Source: Sulfurovum sp. (GTDB lineage Bacteria > Campylobacterota > Campylobacteria > Campylobacterales > Sulfurovaceae). Taken from it: a DNA stretch of 35,031 nucleotides. This document shows positions 9,365 through 19,463 of this stretch, in pieces. The DNA is taken from the NCBI GenBank assembly GCA_024763175.1, contig JANTGA010000009.1, forward strand, positions 1-35,031, in the 5' to 3' direction. Within the stretch, counting starts at the first letter, position 1, and each line of letters starts with the position of its first letter. The notes beneath the pieces are model-generated. The model saw only the letters and a program-made list of their open reading frames with translations. It did no database searches and was not told where the DNA came from. The position numbers were made by a program, and so were the translations under genes.

Positions 9365-9709
9365 TTAAGTGCTGATGTTGTTTGCACACTCCACACAGCG
9401 CACACTTTCGGGTCTTGCCATCATTCGGCCGATTCCGATCTCTTCTTCGCATTCAATGCAGATACCGAAGATCGGTTTGTTGATGCGGAGGAGGGCATTT
9501 TGGAGTCTGCTGAGGCGAAGTTTGGATTCATCGAGGACTTTGTGATTGACGTGCTGTTCGCCCATCGCCTCAAGGCGTGTCAGTCTGCCCAGTGAACAGT
9601 CTGGCACAATAGGTTTGGTTTTCTCTTCGAGTATTTCGATCTGTTTTTTTAAAACGGTGAGATCAGTTTCGATTTTGCTTCTGATCTGATTTCTCTCTTC
9701 GTGTGTCAT
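9365..9709 (-). CDS. DksA/TraR-type zinc finger protein
   Basis: 114 aa; coiled-coil N-terminus and [40 protein letters not shown] (CxxC...CxxC). Confidence 0.88.
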   Translation of the reverse strand: MTHEERNQIRSKIETDLTVLKKQIEILEEKTKPIVPDCSLGRLTRLEAMGEQHVNHKVLDESKLRLSRLQNALLRINKPIFGICIECEEEIGIGRMMARPESVRCVECANNIST

Positions 9710-9790
9710 TGTTACAACTTTATGGTATATATATACAATTATAGCAGAATTTGCAGGAGCAATAAGCCAATCCTGCGATCAAGGAAGAGG

Positions 9791-11863
9791 ATGAAAACAG
9801 TATTTGTATTATTTGCGATAGCGGGGTTGCTTTTCGCAGATCACAACCATAGCAATGCACTCAGTCGTGAAGCGTCCCCCTATCTGCAACAACATGCACA
9901 CAATCCAGTCAACTGGTATCCCTGGGGCAAGGAGGCTTTCGATAAGGCAAAAAAAGCGGATAAACTCATTTTCCTCTCCATCGGCTACAGTACGTGTCAC
10001 TGGTGCCATGTCATGGAAAAGGAGAGTTTCGAAGATGCAGAGGTGGCAGCACTGCTCAACAGGGACTATGTCGCGATCAAGGTGGACCGTGAGCAACTCC
10101 CGCAGATAGACAAAAAATATCAGCAACTCTTTAAAGCACTCAAAGGACGTAGCGGTGGATGGCCGTTGAGTGTTTTTTTGACATCGGACCAAAAGCCTTT
10201 TTGGATCACAACATACATCCCCAGAGAATCGGGGTACGGTTCCCGTGGAATGCTGACGCTGCTGCCCTACTACGCTACACTTTCTCGCAAGCACCCGGAG
10301 CAGATGATGAAACTTCTTGCAGCCTATGAAGTGACGGATAAACAAGAGGCAGGAGCAGACCGGCAGACTGTTTTGTTTGATCGCTTGCTGCTTGACAAGA
10401 TTGTCAGAGAGATTCAAGTAGCGTACGATGAGAAGAATGGAGGATTCGGGGGAAGGCCCAAATTTCCCGAAGCGTCCAAGAGTGCACTACTGCTGGAGAT
10501 CTATCGGATCACTGGTGATCAAGAGGCTCTGATGATGGCGAAGCGAACGCTGAGCAAGATGGCCCGAAGCGGGCTTTACGATCAGATTGATGGTGGATTT
10601 TTTCGCTATGCAACCGATCGTCGGTGGCGCATTCCCCATTTTGAGAAGATGCTCTATACGAATGCGGAGTTGATCCCCCTTTATGTGCAGCTCTATCAAA
10701 TCAGCCCTGATCCTCTCTATCTCAAAGTCATACGTGAAACGATTGCGGAGATGGATCGGCACTATCAGAACGAAGGGCTCTATTTTTCTGCCAGCGATGC
10801 CGACAGTGATGGAGAGGAGGGAGGCTACTTCATATACGCTTATCAAGAGGTGGTAGAAGGGCTGAAGACGAGAGGTTTCAGTGATGTGGAGATCCATAGC
10901 GCCCTCTCCTATTTGGGGATTGAAGAGGATGGCAATATCGATGGTGAGTTTTCGCACAGTCACCTTGGCTCCTCAGGTGTGCCTGATAAGATAGAGGATG
11001 TCAAATCCTATCTCAGGGAGCTGCGACAGACAAGAAGTTTTCCTTTTGTGGACAGGAAGATTATCACATCCTGGAATGCGATGATGGTCAAGGCGCTTTT
11101 TTGCGCGGGAGAGATAGATGGGCGCTATACAGAAGTGGCCAAAAAGCGTATGCAGGCACTTCTGTCCACCATGTCCAGAGAGGATCTTCTGTATCATCAG
11201 GTACTTTTTGGGAAGGTGCCGACACAGGCAGGTTTGCTGGAGGATTATGCCTTTGTGATCGATGCACTGATCGAGGCACAGCAGGCAACCCATGACGCTT
11301 CCTATCTGCAGAGGGCAGAACGTTTTGCGCAGAAGGCTGTTTCGCTCTTCTATCGTCATGGTCACTGGTACCTTAGCAGCGATGGCTTGGATGTGGAAGC
11401 AGGTATCAGCGACAAATACTATACTTCGCCACTCAGTGTGATGCTTTGGGGGCTGGAGTCTCTAGCACTTCTGGAGGAAAAGCCAGGGATGAGTGAAATC
11501 GTCAGCCGAACACTGGCATCTTATGGTAAAATGCTCAACACTCATCCTGTCATGGCGCCGAAACTGGCGGCTGTTCTACTGCGTCACAAGATTGGTACGA
11601 TCGTACTCAGAGGCGATCGAAAAGATTTGGCGGCGGATCAGACGAGGATCGCGGCCGTTGATTATCCTTTTCTTGTGACAAAGATTCAGGAGGGGGGAGG
11701 TTATCTTGCTTGCAAGCTGGGTACCTGTTTTGCAGAGGCTGATCGACTGGGTCCGGTGATTCAGAAGATCGAAGCAGAAAAGCGACTGATCGGACAAAAA
11801 AAGGAGAAGCGATGGAGATGGCACCAAAAGAAGAGGAGAATGAAGCGCTGGGTCCTACCCTGA
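9791..11863 (+). CDS. DUF255 / YyaL-SSP411-like thioredoxin-domain protein with signal peptide
   Basis: ATG 9791 gives [107 protein letters not shown]; six-hairpin-like C-terminus. Confidence 0.9.
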   Translation: MKTVFVLFAIAGLLFADHNHSNALSREASPYLQQHAHNPVNWYPWGKEAFDKAKKADKLIFLSIGYSTCHWCHVMEKESFEDAEVAALLNRDYVAIKVDREQLPQIDKKYQQLFKALKGRSGGWPLSVFLTSDQKPFWITTYIPRESGYGSRGMLTLLPYYATLSRKHPEQMMKLLAAYEVTDKQEAGADRQTVLFDRLLLDKIVREIQVAYDEKNGGFGGRPKFPEASKSALLLEIYRITGDQEALMMAKRTLSKMARSGLYDQIDGGFFRYATDRRWRIPHFEKMLYTNAELIPLYVQLYQISPDPLYLKVIRETIAEMDRHYQNEGLYFSASDADSDGEEGGYFIYAYQEVVEGLKTRGFSDVEIHSALSYLGIEEDGNIDGEFSHSHLGSSGVPDKIEDVKSYLRELRQTRSFPFVDRKIITSWNAMMVKALFCAGEIDGRYTEVAKKRMQALLSTMSREDLLYHQVLFGKVPTQAGLLEDYAFVIDALIEAQQATHDASYLQRAERFAQKAVSLFYRHGHWYLSSDGLDVEAGISDKYYTSPLSVMLWGLESLALLEEKPGMSEIVSRTLASYGKMLNTHPVMAPKLAAVLLRHKIGTIVLRGDRKDLAADQTRIAAVDYPFLVTKIQEGGGYLACKLGTCFAEADRLGPVIQKIEAEKRLIGQKKEKRWRWHQKKRRMKRWVLP

Positions 11864-12189
11864 TCGCTTATCTTGGGATGCTGGATAGAGGGGAGTATTT
11901 CGAAGCACATGAAGTACTGGAGGGGATCTGGTATCCGATGCGTAAGAGCAGGGATGATCTGGCCAATCTACTGAGAGGCTTGATCAATGCAGCCGTCGCT
12001 TTTGAGCATCTCAAGCGTGACAAACCGGGTGCCCAGGAGAGAGCGCGAAAGGTGATGCGTTCCTTTGATCGTTATGCTCCGCTCTGCAGTGCATTGATGC
12101 CCGAAACAGCACTCTTTGTCCGTGCGTGCAAAAAAGTAGACCTGCTCAAAGAGAAGCAGAGGGAGACTTTCGATGTTCTGGTACCATGA
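11812..12189 (+). CDS. DUF309-family protein
   Basis: 125 aa; [54 protein letters not shown]; overlaps both neighbouring CDSs. Confidence 0.82.
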   Translation: MEMAPKEEENEALGPTLIAYLGMLDRGEYFEAHEVLEGIWYPMRKSRDDLANLLRGLINAAVAFEHLKRDKPGAQERARKVMRSFDRYAPLCSALMPETALFVRACKKVDLLKEKQRETFDVLVP

Positions 12190-13450
12190 GGAGACAAAGC
12201 ACTCCTATGATTCGGTGCACCGCAATCCCGGCCAGCTTGACTGGGAGATGCAGCCGATTCCTTACAAAATCTACCCCGCCGGAAACTATGTCAAAAAAGT
12301 CTTCAATGGAGATAACATTGAGGAGAATTTTCTCTACCATATTGGTGGCTTGACGGCCAAAAAGAGTTATCCTGGAGTAGAGTATTTCCTACGCATCAAT
12401 CCCTCGGCCGGTGCTCTCTACCCCAATGAGCTCTACTTTCAGGTACGGAGTGTCGAAGGGGTGGCGGATGGGATCTATCACTATGAAACCCACTCCTCTT
12501 CCATGGTATTGCTCCAGGAGATCACGGAAAAAACAGGACTGGAGCCCTATTTTGGTTTTGGAACGGCGATGAAAGGATACCTCTTTCTCGTTTCTGCTCT
12601 CTACTATCGGTCTGCCTGGAAATACAGAGATCGGGCTTTTCGCTATTGCCTGCTGGATGCAGGGCATCTGCTTGGAAGCATTGAGGCAAGTGCACTGCTC
12701 AAGCCCCATGCCGTACAGATGGTTTATGCATTGGAGCGTGAAAAGCTGAACCGTATGTTTGGTTTCGAGGCGCGGGAGTGGTTTGTCTCAGGCGCTTTGG
12801 TTGCGGTGCCTATGGCGGACAGAGAGGTTGAGCCTATCGAGTTTGAGCTGCCTTATGTCGATGGGACTCGGATCTTCAGGCGCTACCCGATGATTGAGAA
12901 GGTATACCGGGAGACGGAAGCACTGCACGGGTGCAAAAGGGCGTTTCTGCCACCAAAATTCAGCTATACAGAGGAGAGACTTCGAGAGACGATTATTGCG
13001 AGGAGGTCACAGCGAGGCTTTGGGGGAGAGGCGATCACCAAGGGGCAGTTCAACTATATCATGGAAGCGATTTCTCAGCCAATACTCAGTGATTGTGATG
13101 AAGATGTCTCTGTTTATGTCGTGATCAATCGTGTGTTGGACATGCCGCTGGGCCTCTACCGGGATGATACCTATCTCAAATATGGTGACTACTCGCAGCA
13201 GGCCGGTTATCTCTGCCTGGGGCAGTACTCACTTGCTGCACAGGCGGCTGTTACATTTTTCCTGACATCAAAAGCTGACAATTATCAGCCACTCTATCAG
13301 AAGGCAGGGGTCATCGGCCATCGTCTCTATATCGCTTCGGGCTATCTGGGTATAGGATGCAGCGGTATCGGTGCCTACTATGATGATGAGGTGAATATTT
13401 TTCTGGAAAATGATGAGATGGTACTGTATGCTTTGGCTATCGGGAAATAA
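12173..13450 (+). CDS. SagB-type / tandem nitroreductase-fold dehydrogenase
   Basis: 425 aa; NPSAGALYPNELYFQVRSVEGVADGIYHYETHSSSM and second domain IIARRSQRGFGGEAITKGQFNYIMEAISQ ... LYIASGYLGIGCSGIGAYYDDEV. Confidence 0.82.
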   Translation: MFWYHEETKHSYDSVHRNPGQLDWEMQPIPYKIYPAGNYVKKVFNGDNIEENFLYHIGGLTAKKSYPGVEYFLRINPSAGALYPNELYFQVRSVEGVADGIYHYETHSSSMVLLQEITEKTGLEPYFGFGTAMKGYLFLVSALYYRSAWKYRDRAFRYCLLDAGHLLGSIEASALLKPHAVQMVYALEREKLNRMFGFEAREWFVSGALVAVPMADREVEPIEFELPYVDGTRIFRRYPMIEKVYRETEALHGCKRAFLPPKFSYTEERLRETIIARRSQRGFGGEAITKGQFNYIMEAISQPILSDCDEDVSVYVVINRVLDMPLGLYRDDTYLKYGDYSQQAGYLCLGQYSLAAQAAVTFFLTSKADNYQPLYQKAGVIGHRLYIASGYLGIGCSGIGAYYDDEVNIFLENDEMVLYALAIGK

Positions 13451-13544
13451 TGATCAATAAAAACTTATACAAAAATAAATCTGATAAATTTTACTAATCA
13501 AGTTTTTTTGGATATACTGTCAAAAAATAATAAAGGTTATAAGT

Positions 13545-14051
13545 ATGACAAATAGACTTCCATGGTGGATGGGCGGGATCCTGATGGCAGGACTCCTGCT
13601 TCTTACGTTTTCAGTTTTTGGGGCAGACAGGCCGATCGGAGCATCGACCTATGTGCCCTATTTTGCAGATATTGTCTTCGATCTTGATGCAGAGAAATAT
13701 CCCTACTTGAAAGAGATTGCAAATGCTGGTGCCTGGGAGGGTGTGATGCTCATGGGTGCCCTGTTCGGTGGTTTTGTGACGTCTGTATTTCTCACCAAGA
13801 GCTTCAGGCTCTCTCTGATTCCTTCAGGGTGGAAGAAATACAAAAACAACTCTATCGTCTCCAGGCTGATCTGGAGTTTTGTTGCCGGTTTTATGATGAT
13901 TATCGGGGCGCGACTTGCAGGAGGATGTACCAGTGGACACTTTATGTCCGGAATGAGCCAGTTGGCGATTTCGTCAATGGTGTTTGGTACAGTGGTGATG
14001 ATCGCTTTGGTCATAACCGGAAGATTTTTTTATAACGTGAAGGAGAAGTAG
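13545..14051 (+). CDS. YeeE/YedE (TsuA-like) membrane protein, N-terminal-half type
   Basis: 168 aa, several TM segments; GARLAGGCTSGHFMSGMSQLAISS conserved-Cys motif of the family. Confidence 0.85.
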   Translation: MTNRLPWWMGGILMAGLLLLTFSVFGADRPIGASTYVPYFADIVFDLDAEKYPYLKEIANAGAWEGVMLMGALFGGFVTSVFLTKSFRLSLIPSGWKKYKNNSIVSRLIWSFVAGFMMIIGARLAGGCTSGHFMSGMSQLAISSMVFGTVVMIALVITGRFFYNVKEK

Positions 14052-14710
14052 TGGATATTGTTGTTATAACGGAGGGCGATACTTTTGGTGCACGTATTGT
14101 GCAGATGTTTGAAAATGTTATCCATCAGGGGCATGGGTCTCTGGCGTTGGTTTTTTTGATCGGTGTGATTTTCGGCGGTATCATCCAATATACCCGAGTA
14201 GACAAGTTCGAAAAAATTGCAGGGTTTGCGATGCTCAAGGATACGATCGTTCCCAAGATGCTCTTTCTCGCTGTGGGGATTGCCAGTATCGGACTCTACT
14301 TTATGATCGAAGCGGGATGGGCACACTATCACATCAAGCCGATTATTCTGCAGGGCTTGATCGTTGGTGGTGCTCTTTTTGGTATCTCTATGGCGATTCT
14401 GGGCAAGTGTCCCGGAACAGGTCCTGTGTCGATAGCTGAAGGGCGTATTGATGTATTGGTCGGTGCGATAGGCGGCCTCTTTGGCGGCTTGGTCTTTACG
14501 ATCTATTATGAAGATTTCTTCAAGCCGTTGATGGGCGAAAGCCTGGGCAAACTGATACTTCCCGGATTTTTCCCCGGAGATGAGCATATCGTGGTATTGA
14601 TCTTTGGTATCGTCGTTTCCCTGATTTCGATCATCATTCCCAAAGTCGAACTCTTCGATGAAGCCGACCTCTCCAGACTGCCCGATGACGCACGACCGGA
14701 TAAAAAGTAA
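14051..14710 (+). CDS. YeeE/YedE (TsuA-like) membrane protein, C-terminal-half type (GTG start)
   Basis: 219 aa; FLIGVIFGGIIQYTRVDKFEKIAGFAMLKD...ILGKCPGTGPVSIAEGRIDVLVGAIGGLFGG; starts on the last base of the preceding stop codon. Confidence 0.85.
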   Translation: MDIVVITEGDTFGARIVQMFENVIHQGHGSLALVFLIGVIFGGIIQYTRVDKFEKIAGFAMLKDTIVPKMLFLAVGIASIGLYFMIEAGWAHYHIKPIILQGLIVGGALFGISMAILGKCPGTGPVSIAEGRIDVLVGAIGGLFGGLVFTIYYEDFFKPLMGESLGKLILPGFFPGDEHIVVLIFGIVVSLISIIIPKVELFDEADLSRLPDDARPDKK

Positions 14711-15052
14711 CTATTTTTTAAACCGATACCCCAGGGCAGTTAATTCTGCCTTGAGGGTATCAGCCAACTCTCCCTGAAACTCCAGTGTATTCTCCCTGAG
14801 GGTTCCGCCGGTTCCCAGCTTTTTCTTCAGTCTTTTGAGCAGTGCCTGCAGTGCTTTTTTCTCCAGGTAGAATGGCTTGATGATCGTGATGGTTTTGCCT
14901 CTGCGCTTCTCTTTGGCAAAGTGGAGCTGATGTTTTTGCGGGGGCAATGTCTCAGTGCAGAAAGCTGCAGGGGATTTGTCTCTCGGCTTTTTGTTATCAG
15001 CGGACCACCCATCCTCAAAGTTTGCACCCATTTCAAATAGATTTTTTTTCAT
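14711..15052 (-). CDS. SUI1/eIF1-like translation initiation factor (YciH family)
   Basis: 113 aa; KRRGKTITIIKPFYLEKKALQALLKRLKKKLGTGGTLRENTLEFQGELADTLKAELTALGYRFKK. Confidence 0.88.
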   Translation of the reverse strand: MKKNLFEMGANFEDGWSADNKKPRDKSPAAFCTETLPPQKHQLHFAKEKRRGKTITIIKPFYLEKKALQALLKRLKKKLGTGGTLRENTLEFQGELADTLKAELTALGYRFKK

Positions 15053-15064
15053 TCATGATCCCTC

Positions 15065-15160
15065 TTAATAATGTGTGTCAAAAAGTATACCGAGAATGAC
15101 ATAGAGAAAGAGCACAAAGATCAAAATTTGGTTGAGTCTCTTGTTGCTTGGAAGCTTCAT
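15065..15160 (-). CDS. Putative 31-aa single-TM small protein: MKLPSNKRLNQILIFVLFLYVILGILFDTHY
   Basis: Not in supplied ORF track (length cutoff); ATG overlaps the yaaA TGA stop (ATGA), hydrophobic core ILIFVLFLYVILGILF, then 12 bp to yciH start. Confidence 0.6.
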   Translation of the reverse strand: MKLPSNKRLNQILIFVLFLYVILGILFDTHY

Positions 15161-15900
15161 TTGTGTCTATTGATCGCGTAAATGAGTTCAGTTTTATTCT
15201 TTTTGGTTTGTATCTCCTGTATCTCCAATCCTTCAATCGGGAGTTTCAAAACTGCCTCTATCGTCTCGGTACCGGTCTTGGCGATCTCGCGCAGGACGAT
15301 ACCGCGATAGGCTTTTGCCCAGTGGCTGACGACTCTACCCTCTTTCATAAACTTGAGTGTGGTGTAGGGTTTTTGAGGTTTATAAAATTTGTCATAAAAC
15401 CCTGCACGGAGATCCAGGACCTCATCATTGGCGAGGTAGGCTTCCATCAGGGCAGCACTATGCTCATGATACAATTTTTCTGTTTTGATCCTGCCGATAG
15501 AAGAGCCCTGCTTCAGACGGTACTCCGGGATCATATCAGAAGCGCGAATGGGTCCGAAGAGATTTGAAAAAAGAATGACGTGGGTATCGATATAGTGCTG
15601 TGTTTTTGCATCTAGGTGAGGATAGTCAAGATAGTCAAATGCCACACCGGTATAGCGCTCAATGGCTTTCATTGTCAATGCATGGACCATATCTCTCTTG
15701 TTGGCGAGAATGTCAGCCTCTTTTTTCAGTCCAAACAATCTGCTGAGCTCTTGCAAATCTCCTTTTTGGAGAATGTTGATATAACGATGCAGGATATTGG
15801 TTCGCAAGGGGGCCAAGTTTTCAAAAAGGAGTGATCCGATATCAAAGTTTTGTATTCCGCCGCTTTTTTTGGTTTCACTGGGTGCTAAAAGTATTTTCAT
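15157..15900 (-). CDS. yaaA: YaaA-family peroxide stress protein
   Basis: 247 aa; MKILLAPSETKK, YTGVAFDYLDY, ILFSNLFGPIRASDMIPEYRLKQGS, FMKEGRVVSHWAKAYRGIVLREIAK. Confidence 0.88.
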   Translation of the reverse strand: MKILLAPSETKKSGGIQNFDIGSLLFENLAPLRTNILHRYINILQKGDLQELSRLFGLKKEADILANKRDMVHALTMKAIERYTGVAFDYLDYPHLDAKTQHYIDTHVILFSNLFGPIRASDMIPEYRLKQGSSIGRIKTEKLYHEHSAALMEAYLANDEVLDLRAGFYDKFYKPQKPYTTLKFMKEGRVVSHWAKAYRGIVLREIAKTGTETIEAVLKLPIEGLEIQEIQTKKNKTELIYAINRHK

Positions 15901-16000
15901 CTGTTGGTCCTTGAGGGGTAATTGTAGAGAGTTACTATAGCCTATATTTTACTAAAATCCGTAAAAAATGGATAAAATTTCGAAAATTTTCCAATAACCC

Positions 16001-16029
16001 TTGACATTCTTTCCTTTTTTGCCTATAAT
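16001..16029 (+). promoter_or_regulatory. Consensus sigma70 promoter for the tRNA cluster
   Basis: TTGACA (16001-16006), 17-bp spacer, TATAAT (16024-16029), about 40 bp upstream of the first tRNA. Confidence 0.8.
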
Positions 16030-16069
16030 TGCGTTCCATTTTTAGTACAAGTGACTTTAAATGAATGGT

Positions 16070-16146
16070 GCTGGCATAGCTCAGTTGGCTAGAGCAGCTG
16101 TTTTGTAAACAGCAGGTCGGGGGTTCGAGTCCCTTTGCCAGCTCCA
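16070..16146 (+). tRNA. tRNA-Thr (anticodon TGT), CCA encoded
   Basis: GCTGGCA...TGCCAGC acceptor, anticodon arm CTGTT-TTGTAAA-ACAG, GGTTCGAGTCC T-arm. Confidence 0.95.
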
Positions 16147-16191
16147 TAAATAATTATCAGTGTTTGACCAGTAATACGATTAGAACATTCA

Positions 16192-16276
<85 letters not shown>

Positions 16277-16298
16277 TGATCGGATCAACAACAAAGAT

Positions 16299-16375
<77 letters not shown>

Positions 16376-16472
16376 TACATACTGGGAGCTGTGTGAATTG
16401 TCATCTCTAACGATAAGAAAACTTCACATACAATAGCTTTCAAACAAATCTGAAATTATAACAATATTTTAT

Positions 16473-16547
16473 GCCCAGATAGCTCAGAGGCAGAGCACTT
16501 CCTTGGTAAGGAAGAGGTCGGCGGTTCAATTCCGCTTCTGGGCTCCA
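16473..16547 (+). tRNA. tRNA-Thr (anticodon GGT), CCA encoded
   Basis: GCCCAGA...TCTGGGC acceptor, CTTCC-TTGGTAA-GGAAG. Confidence 0.95.
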
Positions 16548-16707
16548 CTCACAATATGGACAAAAGTGCCACCAAACAGTGTTTGTGGTAGTTCTGTCCA
16601 TATCAAGGGTATGGGTCCGAGAGTGCTTGAAGATATTCTCAAGGAATCTTGAGCAAAACCTGATATAATATCAGCCGTAATTTTAAAACCAAAGCTAGGA
16701 GAAAAAG

Positions 16708-17916
16708 ATGGCTAAAGAGAAATATGAACGAACCAAACCGCATGTAAACATCGGTACCATTGGTCACGTTGACCACGGTAAAACAACATTGACTGCTGCG
16801 ATCACTGCGGTTCTTGCTACCAAGAACGAAACAGCATTGATGGATTATGATGCAATTGATAATGCTCCTGAAGAGAGAGAAAGAGGGATCACGATCGCGA
16901 CTTCTCACGTAGAGTATGAAACCGAAACACGTCACTATGCACACGTTGACTGTCCAGGTCACGCCGACTATGTCAAAAATATGATTACCGGTGCTGCTCA
17001 GATGGATGGTGCGATTCTTGTTATCGCTGCGACTGATGGACCAATGGCTCAGACTAGAGAACATATCCTTCTTTCTCGTCAGGTCGGCGTGCCTTACATC
17101 GTTGTTTTCCTGAACAAGGAAGATCAACTGGACGAAGAAGATAAAGAAGAGATGCTTGAGCTCGTAGAGATGGAAGTAAGAGAACTTCTTTCTGAATATG
17201 AATTCCCAGGTGATGATACGCCAATCGTAGCCGGTTCTGCATTCAAGGCACTCGAGGAAGCAAAGAGCGGTACACTGGGGCCATGGTCTGAAAAGATCCT
17301 GGAGCTGATGGATGCTGTAGATGAGTATATTCCTGAGCCTGTCAGAGAAACAGATAAAGACTTCCTGATGCCTATCGAAGATATCTTTTCGATTCAGGGT
17401 CGTGGTACAGTTGTAACCGGTAAGATTGACAGAGGGCAGGTGTGTGTTGGCGACAACATCGAAATCGTAGGTATCAAAGATACACAGAAGACGACAGTTA
17501 CCGGTGTTGAAATGTTCCGAAAAGAGATGGATTGTGGTCAGGCTGGCGACAACTGCGGTATTTTGGTTCGTGGCATCGAGAAGGAAGCTGTACAAAGAGG
17601 TATGGTCCTCTGTAAGCCAGGCTCTATTACGCCACATACCAAATTTGAAGCTGAAGTTTATGTATTGACCAAAGAAGAAGGCGGTAGACATACACCATTC
17701 TTTAACAACTACAGACCACAGTTTTATGTTCGTACAACAGATGTAACAGGTTCAGTTCAGCTCCAAGAGGGTACTGAGATGGTTATGCCTGGTGATAATG
17801 TCAAGATCGATGTTGAGCTTATCGCACCGGTTGCACTGGAAGAAGGTACTCGTTTTGCTATCCGTGAGGGCGGTAGAACAGTTGGTGCCGGTGTTGTCAG
17901 TAAAGTAGTCGCATAA
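16708..17916 (+). CDS. tuf: Elongation factor Tu
   Basis: 402 aa; [58 protein letters not shown]. Confidence 0.98.
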   Translation: MAKEKYERTKPHVNIGTIGHVDHGKTTLTAAITAVLATKNETALMDYDAIDNAPEERERGITIATSHVEYETETRHYAHVDCPGHADYVKNMITGAAQMDGAILVIAATDGPMAQTREHILLSRQVGVPYIVVFLNKEDQLDEEDKEEMLELVEMEVRELLSEYEFPGDDTPIVAGSAFKALEEAKSGTLGPWSEKILELMDAVDEYIPEPVRETDKDFLMPIEDIFSIQGRGTVVTGKIDRGQVCVGDNIEIVGIKDTQKTTVTGVEMFRKEMDCGQAGDNCGILVRGIEKEAVQRGMVLCKPGSITPHTKFEAEVYVLTKEEGGRHTPFFNNYRPQFYVRTTDVTGSVQLQEGTEMVMPGDNVKIDVELIAPVALEEGTRFAIREGGRTVGAGVVSKVVA

Positions 17917-17963
17917 GTTAACCTGCAGGAGGGTGCCCCCTCTTGTAGCTATTTGGAGATAAA

Positions 17964-18116
17964 ATGAGAGAAACCGTTCACTTGGGTTGTGAGAAATGTA
18001 CAAGACGTAACTATCACACAACTAAAAACAAAAAAACAACAACAGAGAAACTTGCACTGAAGAAATACTGTAAATGGTGCAGAGAGCATACTATACATAA
18101 AGAGATGAAGCTGTAA
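17964..18116 (+). CDS. rpmG: 50S ribosomal protein L33
   Basis: 50 aa, not in supplied ORF track: [50 protein letters not shown]. Confidence 0.95.
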   Translation: MRETVHLGCEKCTRRNYHTTKNKKTTTEKLALKKYCKWCREHTIHKEMKL

Positions 18117-18138
18117 AAAGCTTCGCTTTTTTAGAGAT

Positions 18139-18214
18139 AGGCCAATAGCTCAGTTGGTAGAGCACTGGTCTCCAAAACCAGGTGCCGGGGGTTCGAGTCC
18201 CTCTTGGCCTGCCA
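18139..18214 (+). tRNA. tRNA-Trp (anticodon CCA), CCA encoded
   Basis: AGGCCAA...TTGGCCT acceptor, CTGGT-CTCCAAA-ACCAG; between rpmG and secE. Confidence 0.95.
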
Positions 18215-18232
18215 CAATTAAGGTAAACAATA

Positions 18233-18412
18233 ATGGGAAAACTTTCAACATTTATAGCACATGCTAAAGAAGAGATTCATAAAGTTATATTTCCGACAAA
18301 AGTACAAGTCAGGCAAGCATTCTTGGCCGTCATTCTCGTAGTGACTGTCATATCGATATTTTTAGCATTGGTTGACCTTTTGATGTCATCAATCGTCTCA
18401 ACAGTTTTATAG
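18233..18412 (+). CDS. secE: Preprotein translocase subunit SecE
   Basis: 59 aa, not in supplied ORF track: MGKLSTFIAHAKEEIHKVIFPTKVQVRQAFLAVILVVTVISIFLALVDLLMSSIVSTVL; upstream of nusG. Confidence 0.95.
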   Translation: MGKLSTFIAHAKEEIHKVIFPTKVQVRQAFLAVILVVTVISIFLALVDLLMSSIVSTVL

Positions 18413-18420
18413 GATAAATG

Positions 18421-18951
18421 ATGGCCTTTCAATGGTATGCAATCCAAACATATGCAGGGAGTGAGCAGTCTGTCAAAAGAGCGATCCAGCAACTTGCAGT
18501 AGATTATGGTATCGAAGAGAAAGTCGACAGGATTGTCGTTCCTACCGAAGAGGTGATTGAAGTCAAAAACGGAGAGAAAAAGATCACAGAACGATCTCTC
18601 TATCCAGGTTATGCATTTGCACATATAGCACTGGATACAGATCTCTGGCACAAGATACAGAGTCTTCCTCGCGTTTCACGCTTCATCGGCGAACAGAAAA
18701 CACCGACAGAATTGAGCGAAGTAGATATTCAAAAGATTCTTGAAAAGATGGAGAAAAAAGCACCACCTCGACCAAAGGTTGATTTCGAGACGGGTGAAAT
18801 GGTACGTATTATAGATGGGCCTTTTGCTAACTTTACAGGAATGGTTGAAGAGTATGACTTGGACCATGGAAAGCTGAAACTCAATGTTTCTATCTTCGGT
18901 CGCAATACACCCGTGGAGATACTCTACACGCAGGTAGAGAAGATCATATAA
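18421..18951 (+). CDS. nusG: Transcription termination/antitermination factor NusG
   Basis: WYAIQTYAGSEQSVKRAI, LYPGYAFAHIALD, FETGEMVRIIDGPFANFTGMVEEYD (start could be 18418 or 18421). Confidence 0.97.
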   Translation: MAFQWYAIQTYAGSEQSVKRAIQQLAVDYGIEEKVDRIVVPTEEVIEVKNGEKKITERSLYPGYAFAHIALDTDLWHKIQSLPRVSRFIGEQKTPTELSEVDIQKILEKMEKKAPPRPKVDFETGEMVRIIDGPFANFTGMVEEYDLDHGKLKLNVSIFGRNTPVEILYTQVEKII

Positions 18952-18981
18952 TCATAAAATCAAACATAAGGAAATAAGAAG

Positions 18982-19407
18982 ATGGCAAAAAAGATCGCTG
19001 ATAAATTCAAGATGATGATCCCTGCCGGATCAGCAAACCCATCACCACCAGTTGGACCTGCATTAGGACAGCGCGGTGTGAATATCATGGAGTTTTGTAA
19101 AGCATTCAATGAAAAAACAAAAGACAAAATGGGCTTCAAAATACCTGTCATTGTAACAGTTTACAGTGACAGAAGCTTTACGTTTGAAACCAAACAGCCA
19201 CCGGCAAGTGACTTGATCATGCGTGCAGCAGGAATCAAAAAGGGAACGGATAATCCCATCACCACTAAAGTAGGAACGATTACTCAGGCAAAGCTTGATG
19301 AAATTATCGACCAGAAAATCGCAGACCTCAATACAGATGATAGAGAAATGGCAGCAAAAATTATTGCCGGATCCTGTCGAAGTATGGGTGTAGAGATCGT
19401 AGACTAA
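18982..19407 (+). CDS. rplK: 50S ribosomal protein L11
   Basis: [32 protein letters not shown]... Confidence 0.98.
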   Translation: MAKKIADKFKMMIPAGSANPSPPVGPALGQRGVNIMEFCKAFNEKTKDKMGFKIPVIVTVYSDRSFTFETKQPPASDLIMRAAGIKKGTDNPITTKVGTITQAKLDEIIDQKIADLNTDDREMAAKIIAGSCRSMGVEIVD

Positions 19408-19463
19408 ATCTTTCTACCACACAGATTCAAAAGAGTGTGGGAGCAAATATAGCGGAGAAAATA

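Noticed and set aside
9723-9734. GTATATATATAC perfect palindrome between the dksA-like gene and the DUF255 gene
   Set aside because: Simple AT dinucleotide run in a divergent promoter region; not informative without comparative data.
16639-17691. 350-aa minus-strand ORF opposite tuf
   Set aside because: Shadow ORF of EF-Tu, which is unmistakable on the plus strand.
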